A DNA stretch of 27,670 bases from Deltaproteobacteria bacterium (GTDB lineage: Bacteria > Desulfobacterota > DSM-4660 > Desulfatiglandales > HGW-15). Each line of letters opens with the position of its first letter. The first letter of the stretch is position 1. The DNA lies in NCBI GenBank assembly GCA_019308985.1, contig JAFDHB010000048.1:1-27670 (forward strand). Reading direction: 5' to 3'. The notes under the pieces are model-generated. The model was not told the DNA's origin, searched no databases, and was given only the letters and a program-made list of their open reading frames with translations. Below, one piece after another: positions 8,846-17,544 of this stretch. The translations under genes and the position numbers were made by a program.

Positions 8846-10159
8846 ATGAATCCCACCTATTGGTTATACAGGTTATTGGCCTCCGGGGTATTCCTGGCCG
8901 GATTTCCTCCTTTCCTGGTTTATACCCGGCTGTCCGGACGTCATCAACAGGGATTGAAGGAGCGAGTGGGTATCATCCCCCGGGCGGTTTCCCGAGATAC
9001 CGAGGGCACTCCGCGCATCTGGATACATGCGGTTTCCCTGGGCGAGGTGAAGGCGGCAATTCCTGTCACCAAGGCCCTGCGAGAGATTCTCCCGGATTGT
9101 TCCATCCTTTTGTCCACTACGACCGAGCATGGCCGTTCCCTCGCCGCAAAGAGCCTGAGAGATATCCCCGTATTTTATGCCCCCATTGACGTGAGTTTCT
9201 CGGTAAGAAAGGCCCTTTCCCGTGCGAGGCCGGATGTCATGGTGTTTATGGAAACAGAGCTGTGGCCCCTATGGATCTGGGAGGCAAACTCAAGGGGCAT
9301 CAAGACCGCCCTGATCAACGGGCGTATTTCTCCAAGGGCCATTGGCACATATCTCAAGTTCAGAGCCCTGTTCCGGGACGTCCTGGGGAAGATAGATGCC
9401 TTCAGCATGATCTCCGATCAAGATGCAAACCGAATAGTAAGTCTGGGAGCAGACCCAAAGAATGTAATCGTAAACGGGAATTCAAAATATGAGTTGGTGA
9501 TTGACATGGCTCACCCGGAAATAGAGCAGGAGATGCGAACCCTATTGAACTTGCGAGGGTCTCAGAAAGTCTTCATCGCCGGAAGCATCCGCAAGGGAGA
9601 GGCCAAATTTATCCTGGAAGTGTATGAAGCATTATCCAAGAAGTTTCCCAACATGGTACTGGCCATAGCCCCAAGACATATCAAGAGAACACGGCTTATT
9701 GAGGACGCCTTGAAGTCCAGGGGAATAAGATATCAATTAAGGACGGACCTTGAGAAGCCCGGGACCAAGAGAACCGAACCCGTTGTGATAATCAACAATT
9801 TCGGGGAACTGTTCAAGCTTTACAGTGTGGGGGATATCATTTTCTGCGGTGGCAGTCTCATCCCGGTCGGGGGACAAAATCCTCTGGAAGCGGCGGTATG
9901 GGGCAAAGTCGTGTTCTATGGTCCTTCAATGGAAGACTTTTTGGACGCAAAGGCCATGCTCGAAGCCGTAAAGGCCGGGATAATGGTATCCAAGCCCGAA
10001 GAATTCTGTGAGAAGGCCTCGTGGCTGTTGGACCATCCTGAAATCAACGCAAGAAGGGGAACTCTGGCCAGGGAAGCCATCGCTCGCAACCAGGGGGCGG
10101 CTCGACGCCACGCCGGAATCGTGGCTGATTTGCTGAGAGATCATGGCCTGGAGGTATAA
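8846..10159 (+). CDS. waaA: 3-deoxy-D-manno-octulosonic acid (Kdo) transferase
   Basis: This 437-residue GT30 glycosyltransferase transfers Kdo from CMP-Kdo to lipid A precursor at the inner membrane. It has an N-terminal hydrophobic anchor (LYRLLASGVFLAGFPPFLVY), the family motif HAVSLGE with the conserved glutamate, ETELWP, NGRIS, and the C-terminal donor-binding GGSLIPVGGQNPLE. Length matches the family (about 420-440). ATG 8846 is preferred because typical WaaA proteins begin with the membrane anchor; TTG 8807 would add 13 residues. The ribosome binding site is weak. The 3' end runs up to the next gene, whose frame is already open within it. It shows that the host makes lipopolysaccharide. 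Confidence 0.93.
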   Translation: MNPTYWLYRLLASGVFLAGFPPFLVYTRLSGRHQQGLKERVGIIPRAVSRDTEGTPRIWIHAVSLGEVKAAIPVTKALREILPDCSILLSTTTEHGRSLAAKSLRDIPVFYAPIDVSFSVRKALSRARPDVMVFMETELWPLWIWEANSRGIKTALINGRISPRAIGTYLKFRALFRDVLGKIDAFSMISDQDANRIVSLGADPKNVIVNGNSKYELVIDMAHPEIEQEMRTLLNLRGSQKVFIAGSIRKGEAKFILEVYEALSKKFPNMVLAIAPRHIKRTRLIEDALKSRGIRYQLRTDLEKPGTKRTEPVVIINNFGELFKLYSVGDIIFCGGSLIPVGGQNPLEAAVWGKVVFYGPSMEDFLDAKAMLEAVKAGIMVSKPEEFCEKASWLLDHPEINARRGTLAREAIARNQGAARRHAGIVADLLRDHGLEV

Positions 10160-10184
10160 TCCCAAAATGGAAGAGGTCGAACCT

Positions 10185-11582
10185 ATGTTGAAGGATCTGA
10201 AGTCAAGCCGAGAGAAATTTCGTGTGCTTTTTGAACCCCGGACCCTTGCGGTAATAGGGATATCCTTGATCAACGACCGCCATCCTGCCAATGTCATATT
10301 CAACAAGAACCACCTTCGTTATCCCGTCAAGGTGTTTGGTGTAAATGAGAAGGGAGGGCGTTATCAGGGAGAGAAGATATACAGGAGCGTATTGGATATT
10401 CCTGAAAAGGTTGACCTTGCAGTCATAGTAGTGAGGGCTGAACATGTCCCGGGGGTCCTCAGGGAGTGCATTGAGGCGGGGGCCGGAGGAGCAGTGATAA
10501 TATCCGGTGGTTTCGCCGAAGTCGGACGGTCGGATCTTCAAGATCGCATTACCCAAACGGCAAGGGATGCCGAATTCCCATTCATCGGTCCGAACTGTAT
10601 AGGGATCTTTTCACCGTCTTACCTGGACACTTTTTTTATTCCCAGCGAGCGCATGGTCCTGCCCGTGCCTGGGAATGTAGCCATCGTGAGTCAAAGCGGA
10701 GGAATCCTGGCTGATCAGATGGTCAAGTTTGCCGGGGAGGGCGTTGGTCTTTCCAGGGCGATCAGTATTGGAAACAAGGCCCTGATCAATGAGCTTGATT
10801 TGCTGGAAATCCTGATAGGGGACTCCCGGACAAGGGTGATAGCCTTCTACATAGAAGGGTTCGGCAAGAACGAGGGACGACAATTTGTGTTGGCCGCCAA
10901 GGAGAGCCCCAAGCCCATCATCGTCCTTAAGGCAGGAAAGAGTCCCGGCGGAGTAAGGGCCGTGGCAAGCCATACGGCATCCATGGCCGGGGACTACAGG
11001 ACCTTTTCCCAGGCGCTTTCTCAGTTCGGCATTGTAGAGGCAAGGAACGAATTGGAGCTGGTATCCTTTTGCGAATCCCTCAGTTGCTATGGCACGTCCA
11101 TTGAAGGGAATGTGGGAATTGTTACGGGCAGCGGCGGACATGGGGCCCTTGCCGTCGATGTTTGCACTGATCACGGTCTCCGTGTTCCCGAGCTTTCTGA
11201 ACCGGTCCAGGAGGAAATACGTGAGAGGCTTTCACCCAGCGTACGGGCGATTACATCTCTGAAAAACCCTATTGACCTGACAGGTAGTGCCCGAGATGAC
11301 GATTTCGTCGCTGCAGTTGACGCCCTCGTCAAGACCCCGGAAATTGATTGCGTTATTCTTTTACTTCTTCCATACCTTCCTGGGATAAGCTCAGACATCG
11401 GGGCCAGGTTGAGCCAGATCTATCTCCAGTCGGGGAAACCGTTGATAGCCTATGTCCCGCACGTTGAAAAGTACGGGATGCTCGTGGAAGGATTCGAGCT
11501 GAACGGTGTGCCCGTGTCCCATTCCATTGAAGGAGCCATTCTCATGGCGGAAGGCATGAGGAGATGCAGGCCGTGCCAATAA
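10185..11582 (+). CDS. NDP-forming acyl-CoA synthetase, alpha subunit (CoA-binding and CoA-ligase domains)
   Basis: The protein (465 residues) has an N-terminal CoA-binding Rossmann domain (FEPRTLAVIGIS near residue 16, then GVNEKGG and FIGPNC) followed by a succinyl-CoA-ligase-like domain with SQSGG and the phosphohistidine motif VASHTASMAG (H263). Family members interconvert acyl-CoA + ADP + Pi with acid + CoA + ATP. The ATP-grasp beta part found as a fusion or neighbour in most members is absent here, so a beta subunit elsewhere is expected. ATG 10185 has AAGAGGT 7 bases upstream; ATG 10167 (GGAGGT, 11 bases) and ATG 10143 (overlapping waaA) are alternatives. It may recover ATP from acyl-CoA made in catabolism. 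Confidence 0.87.
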   Translation: MLKDLKSSREKFRVLFEPRTLAVIGISLINDRHPANVIFNKNHLRYPVKVFGVNEKGGRYQGEKIYRSVLDIPEKVDLAVIVVRAEHVPGVLRECIEAGAGGAVIISGGFAEVGRSDLQDRITQTARDAEFPFIGPNCIGIFSPSYLDTFFIPSERMVLPVPGNVAIVSQSGGILADQMVKFAGEGVGLSRAISIGNKALINELDLLEILIGDSRTRVIAFYIEGFGKNEGRQFVLAAKESPKPIIVLKAGKSPGGVRAVASHTASMAGDYRTFSQALSQFGIVEARNELELVSFCESLSCYGTSIEGNVGIVTGSGGHGALAVDVCTDHGLRVPELSEPVQEEIRERLSPSVRAITSLKNPIDLTGSARDDDFVAAVDALVKTPEIDCVILLLLPYLPGISSDIGARLSQIYLQSGKPLIAYVPHVEKYGMLVEGFELNGVPVSHSIEGAILMAEGMRRCRPCQ

Positions 11583-11668
11583 GGGAGATCCGTGATGCGT
11601 TTTCGGACAAAAAATCCTTAGTTATCAGTTACCTTGGTTAATAACGATTCCCATGGGAGTGGAGCCTT

Positions 11669-13288
11669 ATGAACGGATGGAATTTTTTCAATCAACTGGG
11701 TATTGAACTGGAAAAGCTGGTGACAGGGACCGAATCCTGGCGCTTTGGGGTGTCTCTGACCTTCCTGGTGGCGGGATTCATCCTGGTGGAAATATCCTGG
11801 AGACGACTTAACAGGTATGCTCGAAAAAGGTTCGAGAAGAAGGGAGTGGATCCCAGGCTGGTGAACCTGGTAAGTTTCTTGCCTTCCTTCCGGCTTGCCA
11901 TAATTGCCCTGTTTCTCAGATTACTGGAACTGATCCTGGTCGTATCGCCCCAGTTACTCGTCCTGCTTCGTCTGCTGGGCGCCGTTATCCTGGCTATGGC
12001 TGTAATAATGTTCCTCTTTTCCCTGGTGGCAGTATTGGATGCATTGAGGATCACGTTGCCTGAGAATATCCGGAAGGCGGTCCCGGAAGACACCGTTGCC
12101 AAGGTTAAGGGCAGCATAAGGATGGGAATACTATGCGTGGCTGCCGTGGGTTTTGTCTATACCCAGAAGCAAGTGTTACCCGAATGGCTGTGGAAGTACG
12201 CCTGGTGGCGTTACCTGATGATGCTCGTGGTAGTGGTGGTGATTTACACGATAGGAAAGCTCCTTGTAAGGTCTTTGACGGGTATGGCTTCGTTCCTGAA
12301 AGATTCACAGGAAAAGGTGAGGCTTCGCCTCGTGGTCGAGTCATCCGTTTGGCCGGTGCGTCTGATCCTGGCCACGATAGTGCTACACGCGGCCAGGGAG
12401 ATATTCCTTCTGGACGAGTTGGTGGGCCGTCTCGTGGAAATGGGCGTTGGTGTCTTAGGCACCCTTGCCGTGGTACTCTTTGTATACCGGTTGCTGGACG
12501 TGCTGGAGTATGAGCTGGCCAAGTACGCGGAAAGGGAGGAGACCCCCGTTGACAGGACCTTTGTCCAGATGGTAAGGCTCTTTGCTCGGGTAATAGTGGT
12601 CGTAGTAGGAAGCGTCTACCTGATCAGGGCGGTTTCAGGGAGACCCCTCAGCACCCTTATCGCAGGGCTTGGTATCGGCGGCTTGGCAGTAGCGCTTGCA
12701 TCACAGGACACACTCAAGAATTTTTTCGGGAGCATCATGATCATGCTGGATAAGCCCTTCAGCGTGGGGCAAAGGGTGACGGTAGAAGGCCATGATGGTA
12801 CGGTAGAAAGCATAGGCTTTCGATCAACCAGGATCAGGACATTGAGCGGACACCTTGTGACAATACCAAATGAAAAGATGGCCAGTGCCAGTATTGAGAA
12901 CATCGGGAGGCGGCCCTCCATAAGGCGGGTTTCGAACATTACCATCACCTATGATACACCGCCTGAGAAGGTGCAGAGGGCGGTTGAGATCATAAAGGAG
13001 ATCCTGAAGGATCACGAAGGCATGCATCCGGACTACCCGCCTCGGGTGTATTTCAACGAATTCAATGATACCTCTTTGAATATTTTGATGATATACTGGT
13101 ACCATCCACCCAAGTACTGGGACTTCCTTGCCTTGAACGAGAAGATAAATATGCAGATTATGAGGGCATTTGAGGAGGAGGGGATCGAATTCGCATTCCC
13201 GACGGTGACTAATTATCTGGCCCATGATGAGCGACGACCCCTGCGCATTACCCTTGAGGGTCTCCCAGATGATAAGGATATACCTTAA
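11669..13288 (+). CDS. MscS-family mechanosensitive ion channel
   Basis: This 539-residue membrane protein has several N-terminal transmembrane segments (roughly residues 24-41, 70-130, 150-195, 230-280, 310-330), then the MscS pore helix and beta domain: GLGIGGLAVALASQDTLKNF (about 331-350), followed by DKPFSVGQRV and the IPN motif (VTIPNEKM). The remainder is the alpha/beta cytosolic cage. It would open under membrane tension on osmotic downshock. It is longer than E. coli MscS (286 residues), like the YnaI/YbdG-type proteins. ATG 11669 has GGAG 4 bases upstream. The 86-base gap before it has no obvious structure. Confidence 0.92.
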   Translation: MNGWNFFNQLGIELEKLVTGTESWRFGVSLTFLVAGFILVEISWRRLNRYARKRFEKKGVDPRLVNLVSFLPSFRLAIIALFLRLLELILVVSPQLLVLLRLLGAVILAMAVIMFLFSLVAVLDALRITLPENIRKAVPEDTVAKVKGSIRMGILCVAAVGFVYTQKQVLPEWLWKYAWWRYLMMLVVVVVIYTIGKLLVRSLTGMASFLKDSQEKVRLRLVVESSVWPVRLILATIVLHAAREIFLLDELVGRLVEMGVGVLGTLAVVLFVYRLLDVLEYELAKYAEREETPVDRTFVQMVRLFARVIVVVVGSVYLIRAVSGRPLSTLIAGLGIGGLAVALASQDTLKNFFGSIMIMLDKPFSVGQRVTVEGHDGTVESIGFRSTRIRTLSGHLVTIPNEKMASASIENIGRRPSIRRVSNITITYDTPPEKVQRAVEIIKEILKDHEGMHPDYPPRVYFNEFNDTSLNILMIYWYHPPKYWDFLALNEKINMQIMRAFEEEGIEFAFPTVTNYLAHDERRPLRITLEGLPDDKDIP

Positions 13289-13378
13289 AGACAATTTTTT
13301 GGGACATTGCCGGACCTATTAGCCCCATTGTTCCAGGATCAGAGAGCGACATTGCTCGTAGCTTGGAGGAGGAAGAAG

Positions 13379-13615
13379 ATGCAGGACAGATCGGCGAGCA
13401 GCAAGAAGTCATTAGTTACCTTCAAGAACATTGTTTTTGTTATCTTGATTATATTGGTTATCATCTTTATTATCCAGAATACTCAGCCCGTAGAAGTGAA
13501 GTTCTTGCCCTGGAAGCTGTCATTGCCCTCTGCGGTCATACTGCTCGGGACATTCCTGGTCGGGCTTATTGTCGGTTGGTTGGCCAGGAGGGTAAGGCCC
13601 AGGAAACAAGCATGA
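13379..13615 (+). CDS. Small LapA-domain (DUF1049) inner-membrane protein
   Basis: This 78-residue protein has a basic N-terminus, a first membrane span (IVFVILIILVIIFIIQNTQ), the family motif Q-N-T-Q-P-V-E-V-K-F-L-P-W, a second span (VILLGTFLVGLIVGWLA) and a basic tail. LapA/YciS proteins sit in the inner membrane and in E. coli assist lipopolysaccharide assembly control, which agrees with waaA upstream. The start is ATG 13379 because GGAGGAGGAAG directly precedes it; the frame is open from 13307. It converges with the glycan genes on the minus strand, 76 bases away. Confidence 0.85.
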   Translation: MQDRSASSKKSLVTFKNIVFVILIILVIIFIIQNTQPVEVKFLPWKLSLPSAVILLGTFLVGLIVGWLARRVRPRKQA

Positions 13616-13691
13616 TACCGGGCGCGCCCCTGGGGGCCGGAACAGAAAAGAAAAGGCCGGAAGAAAATGCTCGCGGGATTTCCTATGGCTA

Positions 13692-14018
13692 TTACTCTTC
13701 CCCAAAGAAATCCGTGAGCAAAAACCTCAGCTTTCTCTTGAGGTTTTCGTAAGAATAGAACCGCTTTGCCAGCTTGTAGTTATGTTCGGCCATTATTTCC
13801 ACCTTCTCAACCGTGGCTCCACAGACCACTTTGTCGGCAGCCTCATAATAGATGTAGAAGGTGCCACCTATCTCGCATATATTCGTTGCGAATACCACTT
13901 CGTTGACCTCCCCGTGGAGTTCGTAGTCGAGTTCGGGCTCCAGTACAGGTTCAGGGTGCCTGAATATCTTCTGCAACGGTAATGAATCACGTGCCGGACC
14001 TGAGACTAGGCCGGCCAT
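13692..14018 (-). pseudogene. C-terminal remnant of a GH130-type glycosidase/phosphorylase
   Basis: The 108-codon frame carries only the end of a GH130 beta-propeller: EPVLEPELDYELHG, then VNEVVFATN and FYIYYEAADKVV, matching the usual LEPxxxYE...NVVFP...YYGAAD pattern. Family members are about 300-380 residues, so some 200 N-terminal residues, including the catalytic acid region, are absent. Its ATG overlaps the end of the preceding glycosyltransferase by 13 bases, so it could still be translated by coupling. The YYEAAD in place of YYGAAD and the loss of the proline after VVF suggest relaxed constraint. A short functional derivative cannot be excluded. Confidence 0.6.
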
Positions 14019-14988
14019 CCCAGCTCAATGAAGAAATCTATGAAGAGCTTTGCGATAATCTCAGGGGAGTTCATCTGGACGAATCCGTCTGCCGCATCCA
14101 GGACTCTCTCCCTCATGGCCTCGTTCTCGCACAGTTCCTTCAGCATATCATTGAGTTCTGAAACATCATTATAGTGTAAGAGGTCGTTTCTCAGGGGTGT
14201 GAAGTAATCGGAACCATTCGGTACAAAGATAGGGCACCCGGCCCCAAAGGCCTGGAAGGCCGTAGAGGAGACCACCTCAAGATAGAGGCTCTGAAACTTA
14301 TGCAGTATAAGGCAGTCAGAAGCAAAGAGGTAGCCATCAAACCTCTCTTCGGAAAGGACCGTTTCCTCTCTGATGATCATCCAGGGGGGTGGGGCATCCT
14401 TTTCCACCATCTGGTATCCCGGCGGGACCACGTATAACAGCACGGTGTCCTTTTTGAGATCGTCCCTCAGGTCCCTGAGGAAGGGTGAGTAACCCCTGTG
14501 ACAGAAGTTATAGACTATGTGCTTATCCAGGGGAAAGGGATGAGCTTGGCATGGGGGTAGACCTCGTGCAGGAAGTTCTGCTTTTCGTCAAAGTATACGA
14601 CCCCGTCCCAGTCGAATTGGTAGAACCAGGGCTCCTTCGGGAGCTGGTTTTCGTGGACCACGTGAACCGTCCTTGACTTGTGTTTGAGCAAGGGAAATAC
14701 CTTGGACAGGCTTTTTTCAGGCAGCATCCTCAGGTCTTGCACCACGAGTACGTCGAAATGGGTTCTCAGCAGTGGCCGGGGATCGAGAAAATTGGTCCTC
14801 TGTGTGCCGAAGCACCTTATGACATAATCCTCATCGTCCTTGGTAAAGCCCTCACCGTGGTAATCATTGGTTATGTGCGAGAATATTGTCACATCGTGTC
14901 CCATCCTTTTCCATGCCCTACCTATCGGCTCTGCGTGCACTGCAACCCCTGAATCCGTGTTCCAAGCGGTCATCATTGCGATGTGCAT
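14006..14988 (-). pseudogene. Glycosyltransferase (GT4-like) interrupted by one frameshift
   Basis: Frame one (14988 to 14515) opens with MHIAMMTAWNTDSGVAVHAE after AGGAGGT and reads a GT-B N-terminal domain to KLIPFPWIST-stop. Frame two carries the continuation, HIVYNFCHRGYSPFLRDLRD and later FGAGCPIFVPNG near the donor site, ending at 14006. Adding one C to the four-C run (G run at 14530-14533 on the plus strand) restores PFPLDKHIVYNF and a continuous protein of about 327 residues. The change is either a real inactivating indel or a sequencing error in a homopolymer. The N-terminus is paralogous to the stump at 16536-16802. The acceptor sugar is unknown. Confidence 0.8.
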
Positions 14989-15014
14989 AAGTCACCTCCT
15001 CATCCTCCAATTTT

Positions 15015-15178
15015 GATGGCTTGGTAAAAAGTCCAATTTCTGCGTTGCGCTTCATCTCGTTGTGACTGGGGCGTACGCTAAGTACGCCTCATCACACGAG
15101 ATTCGCGCGCTCCCGCAACCGGGATTTCGCAAGCTCAACTTGAAGACTTACTTGAAGCTTCTTACTTTTCCATTCCAA
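15015..15178 (+). repeat. MITE-like dispersed repeat, copy 1
   Basis: GATGGCTTGGTAAAAAGTCCA (15015-15035) leads into an imperfect hairpin of about 49 bases (15054-15102) whose tip is GGCGTAC-GCTAA-GTACGCC. It is followed by a tail ending near TTACTTTTCCATTCCAATCC. The same sequence occurs reverse-complemented at 21338-21469, and its outer end recurs at 27490-27510. This copy has an internal stretch of about 37 bases absent from copy 2. No transposase is encoded; it lies exactly between two glycosyltransferase genes, directly after the stop of the 15183-16517 gene. Confidence 0.8.
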
Positions 15179-15182
15179 TCCG

Positions 15183-16517
15183 TCAAGCAGCCATCCGGGG
15201 CATTTCCTCCCGCCTCCCGATGCCCGGCTCGTATACATCTCCCAGGCTCCAGGACCGGGCCCCAGGTTGAACGATCCTGCCCCTATCAAGGGCTGGTAGG
15301 GATTTACCCATTGATAGCGCATCCCGGATCAAGAGGTGTTTTTGCGCCTGCTTTGAGAAGGAATAGGTCATGGCATTGGACCGGCTTTTCTCTTCAACCT
15401 CCCTCCTGAGACCGGGCTCCAGGGCCATTTCTGTTATCCTTTCGGCGAGTTCCTCTAGGGAGTTGGCCGCGGGCAGACCTGACAGCCTTAACGTCTCTCC
15501 CACTCCTTCACGGTCCCTGCCCGCAATAATGACGCCCGTGCCCTGGGCATGGGCCAACCGTCCTGACTGGGTCGCGTTGCTACACCAAAAAACCGCGAAG
15601 TCAAGGGCCTTGAGGGCGATAGGGAAAATCTCTTCCGGGATAAACAGCTCGAAAAAGAAATTCCTCTCGCCGTCATGGACCATTCTCAAGCTTTCCAGGA
15701 CGGCCAGTCTCTTGGAAGAGGTGTTATCCCTGGTCTTCTGAACAATTCCGGCATAGATGGTGATGACCCTGTGTTTCGGCAGCTTGGACTGAACCATTTC
15801 GCCGAGTCTGTAAAGGGCAAGGGGATCTTTATCAGTCGTGATGAAACCATAGTTGCCCAACAGGAGGACATCCCGGGAAGATAGACCCTTTTCCCACAAC
15901 CTTTTCAACTGCTCCTTCTGGTAACCAGGGACCTGGGCTTTGTTTATGAGAAAGGAAACGAATCTCTCCCTTGCCTCAAACTGGTCCAGGGGGGGATACA
16001 GGTGCACTCCATGTCTCAGCACCACCATTTTGTCGACATATTCCGGGAATGCAGCTGCCGCGGCTTGGTAGGTCCCGTCTGTAAAAAGAGTCAAGGCGTC
16101 AACCAGGGGGAGCATCTCCCGAAGTAGATCTTCTTCAATCTTACACATGCCCCATGATGTCTCCTGGGATTGAAAGTGCACCGTGTGCAGAGTGGCTACG
16201 ACCTTGTTCCCCCTCCTCTTAGCCACCCTTACGAGGTCCAAAAAATAGTCGTTTGTGTCGCCCCACATGCCGAAGGCGTGTTGAAACCAGAGAAGCTCGT
16301 CCCTGGAGGGTGAAGGAAGGCAAAGGTTGGAAAATGACAGAAAGTGATCCACTCGCTTCCTCATATCCCGTCCCACCTGTTCATCTGACACGGAAAACTG
16401 GTTCAAGTCGAAAGATATGACCCTCCACTTATCCAGGGGAAGGCGTTCAACGATATATTTGGTGTAGGTTCCAATGCCGCATATTATGGGCGGAAATGTA
16501 GAAACGAAGGATATCAT
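15183..16517 (-). CDS. Glycosyltransferase, GT-B fold (GT4-like)
   Basis: The 444-residue protein opens MISFVSTFPPIICGIGTYTKY, the glycine-rich acceptor-side loop of GT4 enzymes (PPxxGGIGxY), has LLWFQHAFG and ATLHTVHFQ in the N-terminal domain, and LLGNYGFITTDKDP (near residue 222) at the start of the donor domain. The later segment AHAQGTGVIIAG replaces the usual E-A-x-A-x-G-x-P acidic motif, so the donor-binding glutamate is not obvious. ATG 16517 is chosen because AAAGGAGG ends 11 bases upstream; GTG 16529 overlaps that site. It lies in a minus-strand glycan cluster between two related broken glycosyltransferases. Substrate unknown. Confidence 0.85.
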   Translation of the reverse strand: MISFVSTFPPIICGIGTYTKYIVERLPLDKWRVISFDLNQFSVSDEQVGRDMRKRVDHFLSFSNLCLPSPSRDELLWFQHAFGMWGDTNDYFLDLVRVAKRRGNKVVATLHTVHFQSQETSWGMCKIEEDLLREMLPLVDALTLFTDGTYQAAAAAFPEYVDKMVVLRHGVHLYPPLDQFEARERFVSFLINKAQVPGYQKEQLKRLWEKGLSSRDVLLLGNYGFITTDKDPLALYRLGEMVQSKLPKHRVITIYAGIVQKTRDNTSSKRLAVLESLRMVHDGERNFFFELFIPEEIFPIALKALDFAVFWCSNATQSGRLAHAQGTGVIIAGRDREGVGETLRLSGLPAANSLEELAERITEMALEPGLRREVEEKSRSNAMTYSFSKQAQKHLLIRDALSMGKSLPALDRGRIVQPGARSWSLGDVYEPGIGRREEMPRMAA

Positions 16518-16535
16518 CGTTATCCACACCTCCTT

Positions 16536-16802
16536 TCAGGCCAAGTTCCTTGCGTCCGGCTGTGTTTTGATCCCAAGAATCGGGCGAGGATCAAGGTAAG
16601 GTTGCTCAGCATTTGATGTGGTAAAGCAACGTATGACGTAGTCCTCGTCCTTTTCCACGAACGCAGTCCCGTGGAAATCCTTTGGAAAAAAGGAGAACAC
16701 CTTGAGATGATGTCCCATCTTGACCCATTCCCTGCCAATCAGCTCGGCATAGGTTGAGGCCCCGGAGTCTTCATTCCACGCCGACATCATGGCGATCCTC
16801 AT
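16536..16802 (-). pseudogene. N-terminal stump of a second glycosyltransferase
   Basis: AAGGAGG 8 bases ahead of ATG 16802 starts an 88-codon frame: MRIAMMSAWNEDSGASTYAE, then KDEDYVIRCF and YLDPRPIL. It aligns without gaps of note with the first 85 or so residues of the 14006-14988 gene (MHIAMMTAWNTDSGVAVHAE, KDDEDYVIRCF, FLDPRPLL) and then leaves the family sequence, ending QPDARNLA-stop 18 bases before the next gene. The most likely reading is an internal deletion that removed the rest of the gene. The retained strong ribosome binding site may still serve as a leader for the downstream intact glycosyltransferase. Confidence 0.75.
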
Positions 16803-16916
16803 GTCCATCACCTCCTTGCTTTTGGGGTTCTCACTGCCCCAACAATAGCAAATCCTGTGCCTATTGATAACATATTGACTTTGCTGGACAATCTTAATTA
16901 AGGGAAGGTATTTCGG

Positions 16917-16929
16917 GAACTCTGAGTTC
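16917..16929. promoter_or_regulatory. Candidate operator palindrome, site 1
   Basis: GAACTCTGAGTTC is a perfect dyad of form GAACT-N3-AGTTC, 115 bases upstream of the glycosyltransferase stump start. A second site of the same form lies at 17103-17115. No binding protein can be assigned. Confidence 0.35.
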
Positions 16930-17102
16930 ACCTTTGGGAGATCATGGAATGGGGTTAGAGAAACGGTATCTTTACGGCCACTTGTGCCATCTTGGTGGGG
17001 ATTCCTTTGAGGCGGGATCCTGAATGAGAAATCATCGCTCCGAGGGTGGACGACTGGCCTTCCAAGGGGTAGGAACCGAAAGTTCGCAAATTTGGGATGT
17101 GA

Positions 17103-17115
17103 GAACTGCTAGTTC
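17103..17115. promoter_or_regulatory. Candidate operator palindrome, site 2
   Basis: GAACTGCTAGTTC repeats the GAACT-N3-AGTTC dyad of site 1, with the flanking GGGAACT preserved when read on the opposite strand. The centres are 186 bases apart in the same divergent region. Confidence 0.35.
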
Positions 17116-17398
17116 CCAGGAGACAAGATATATCCTTTCTGCCGTCTGATACTGTCGTCGCCCTCTCTGTCTTGCCTTGCGGGCCGGGAATACCGGGGCA
17201 AGGTAATAATCGCAAGGAGGTCATATTTATCTCTTTTCAACTCCGGGGAAAGTTTGCTGCCGGATAAAGTAGTAGTGTTGAATCGAGGGAAATCCTGATT
17301 ATTTTTTCAAGGTGTCTCTTCTGGGATTTAATATCTACAATCGTGGGAGAAGGTTTCTATACACGACGCCGTAAATCTTCGCGCATCGGCCATCCAGA

Positions 17399-17482
17399 CG
17401 TCATGCCCGCGGAAGCGGGCATCCAGTGTCCGGGCGCTCACGTATTACTGCGACCTGGATTCCTGCTTTCGCAGGAATGACA
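17399..17482. repeat. REP-like pair of inverted palindromes
   Basis: Two short hairpins face each other: ATGCCCGC-GGAA-GCGGGCAT (17403-17422) followed by CCAG, and CTGG followed by ATTCCTGC-TTTC-GCAGGAAT (17459-17478). The outer flanks GTCAT and ATGAC also match, making a 26-base inverted repeat around a 30-base spacer. Such paired palindromes are typical of dispersed extragenic repeats in many proteobacteria. They end 63 bases before the sigma-54 activator start. Confidence 0.7.
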
Positions 17483-17544
17483 GATTCATATTGATTATGC
17501 GCAATTATTTCTGACGATGTGAATAACTTCCGGATGTTGTAGCC

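Larger units (their letters stand above)
16803..17544. other. Long divergent intergenic region without a supported gene
   Basis: This 742-base region lies between the minus-strand glycan cluster and the plus-strand sigma-54 activator. An 89-codon minus ORF (16955-17224) shows no family features. The region holds two similar 13-base palindromes, a hairpin CCTTGC-(CCGG-GAATA-CCGG)-GCAAGG at 17175-17203 without a T-run, and a pair of REP-like palindromes at 17399-17482. AAGGAGGTCAT at 17214-17224 looks like an orphan ribosome binding site, but no open frame follows. Confidence 0.5.

Noticed and set aside
14500..14560. Programmed ribosomal frameshift in the glycosyltransferase
   Set aside because: There is a short C run but no slippery heptamer with a clear downstream stimulator, and nearby genes of the cluster are also damaged.
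16955..17224. Minus-strand 89-codon frame in the divergent region
   Set aside because: Composition and sequence show no domain or upstream signal, and it overlaps a hairpin and a candidate operator.
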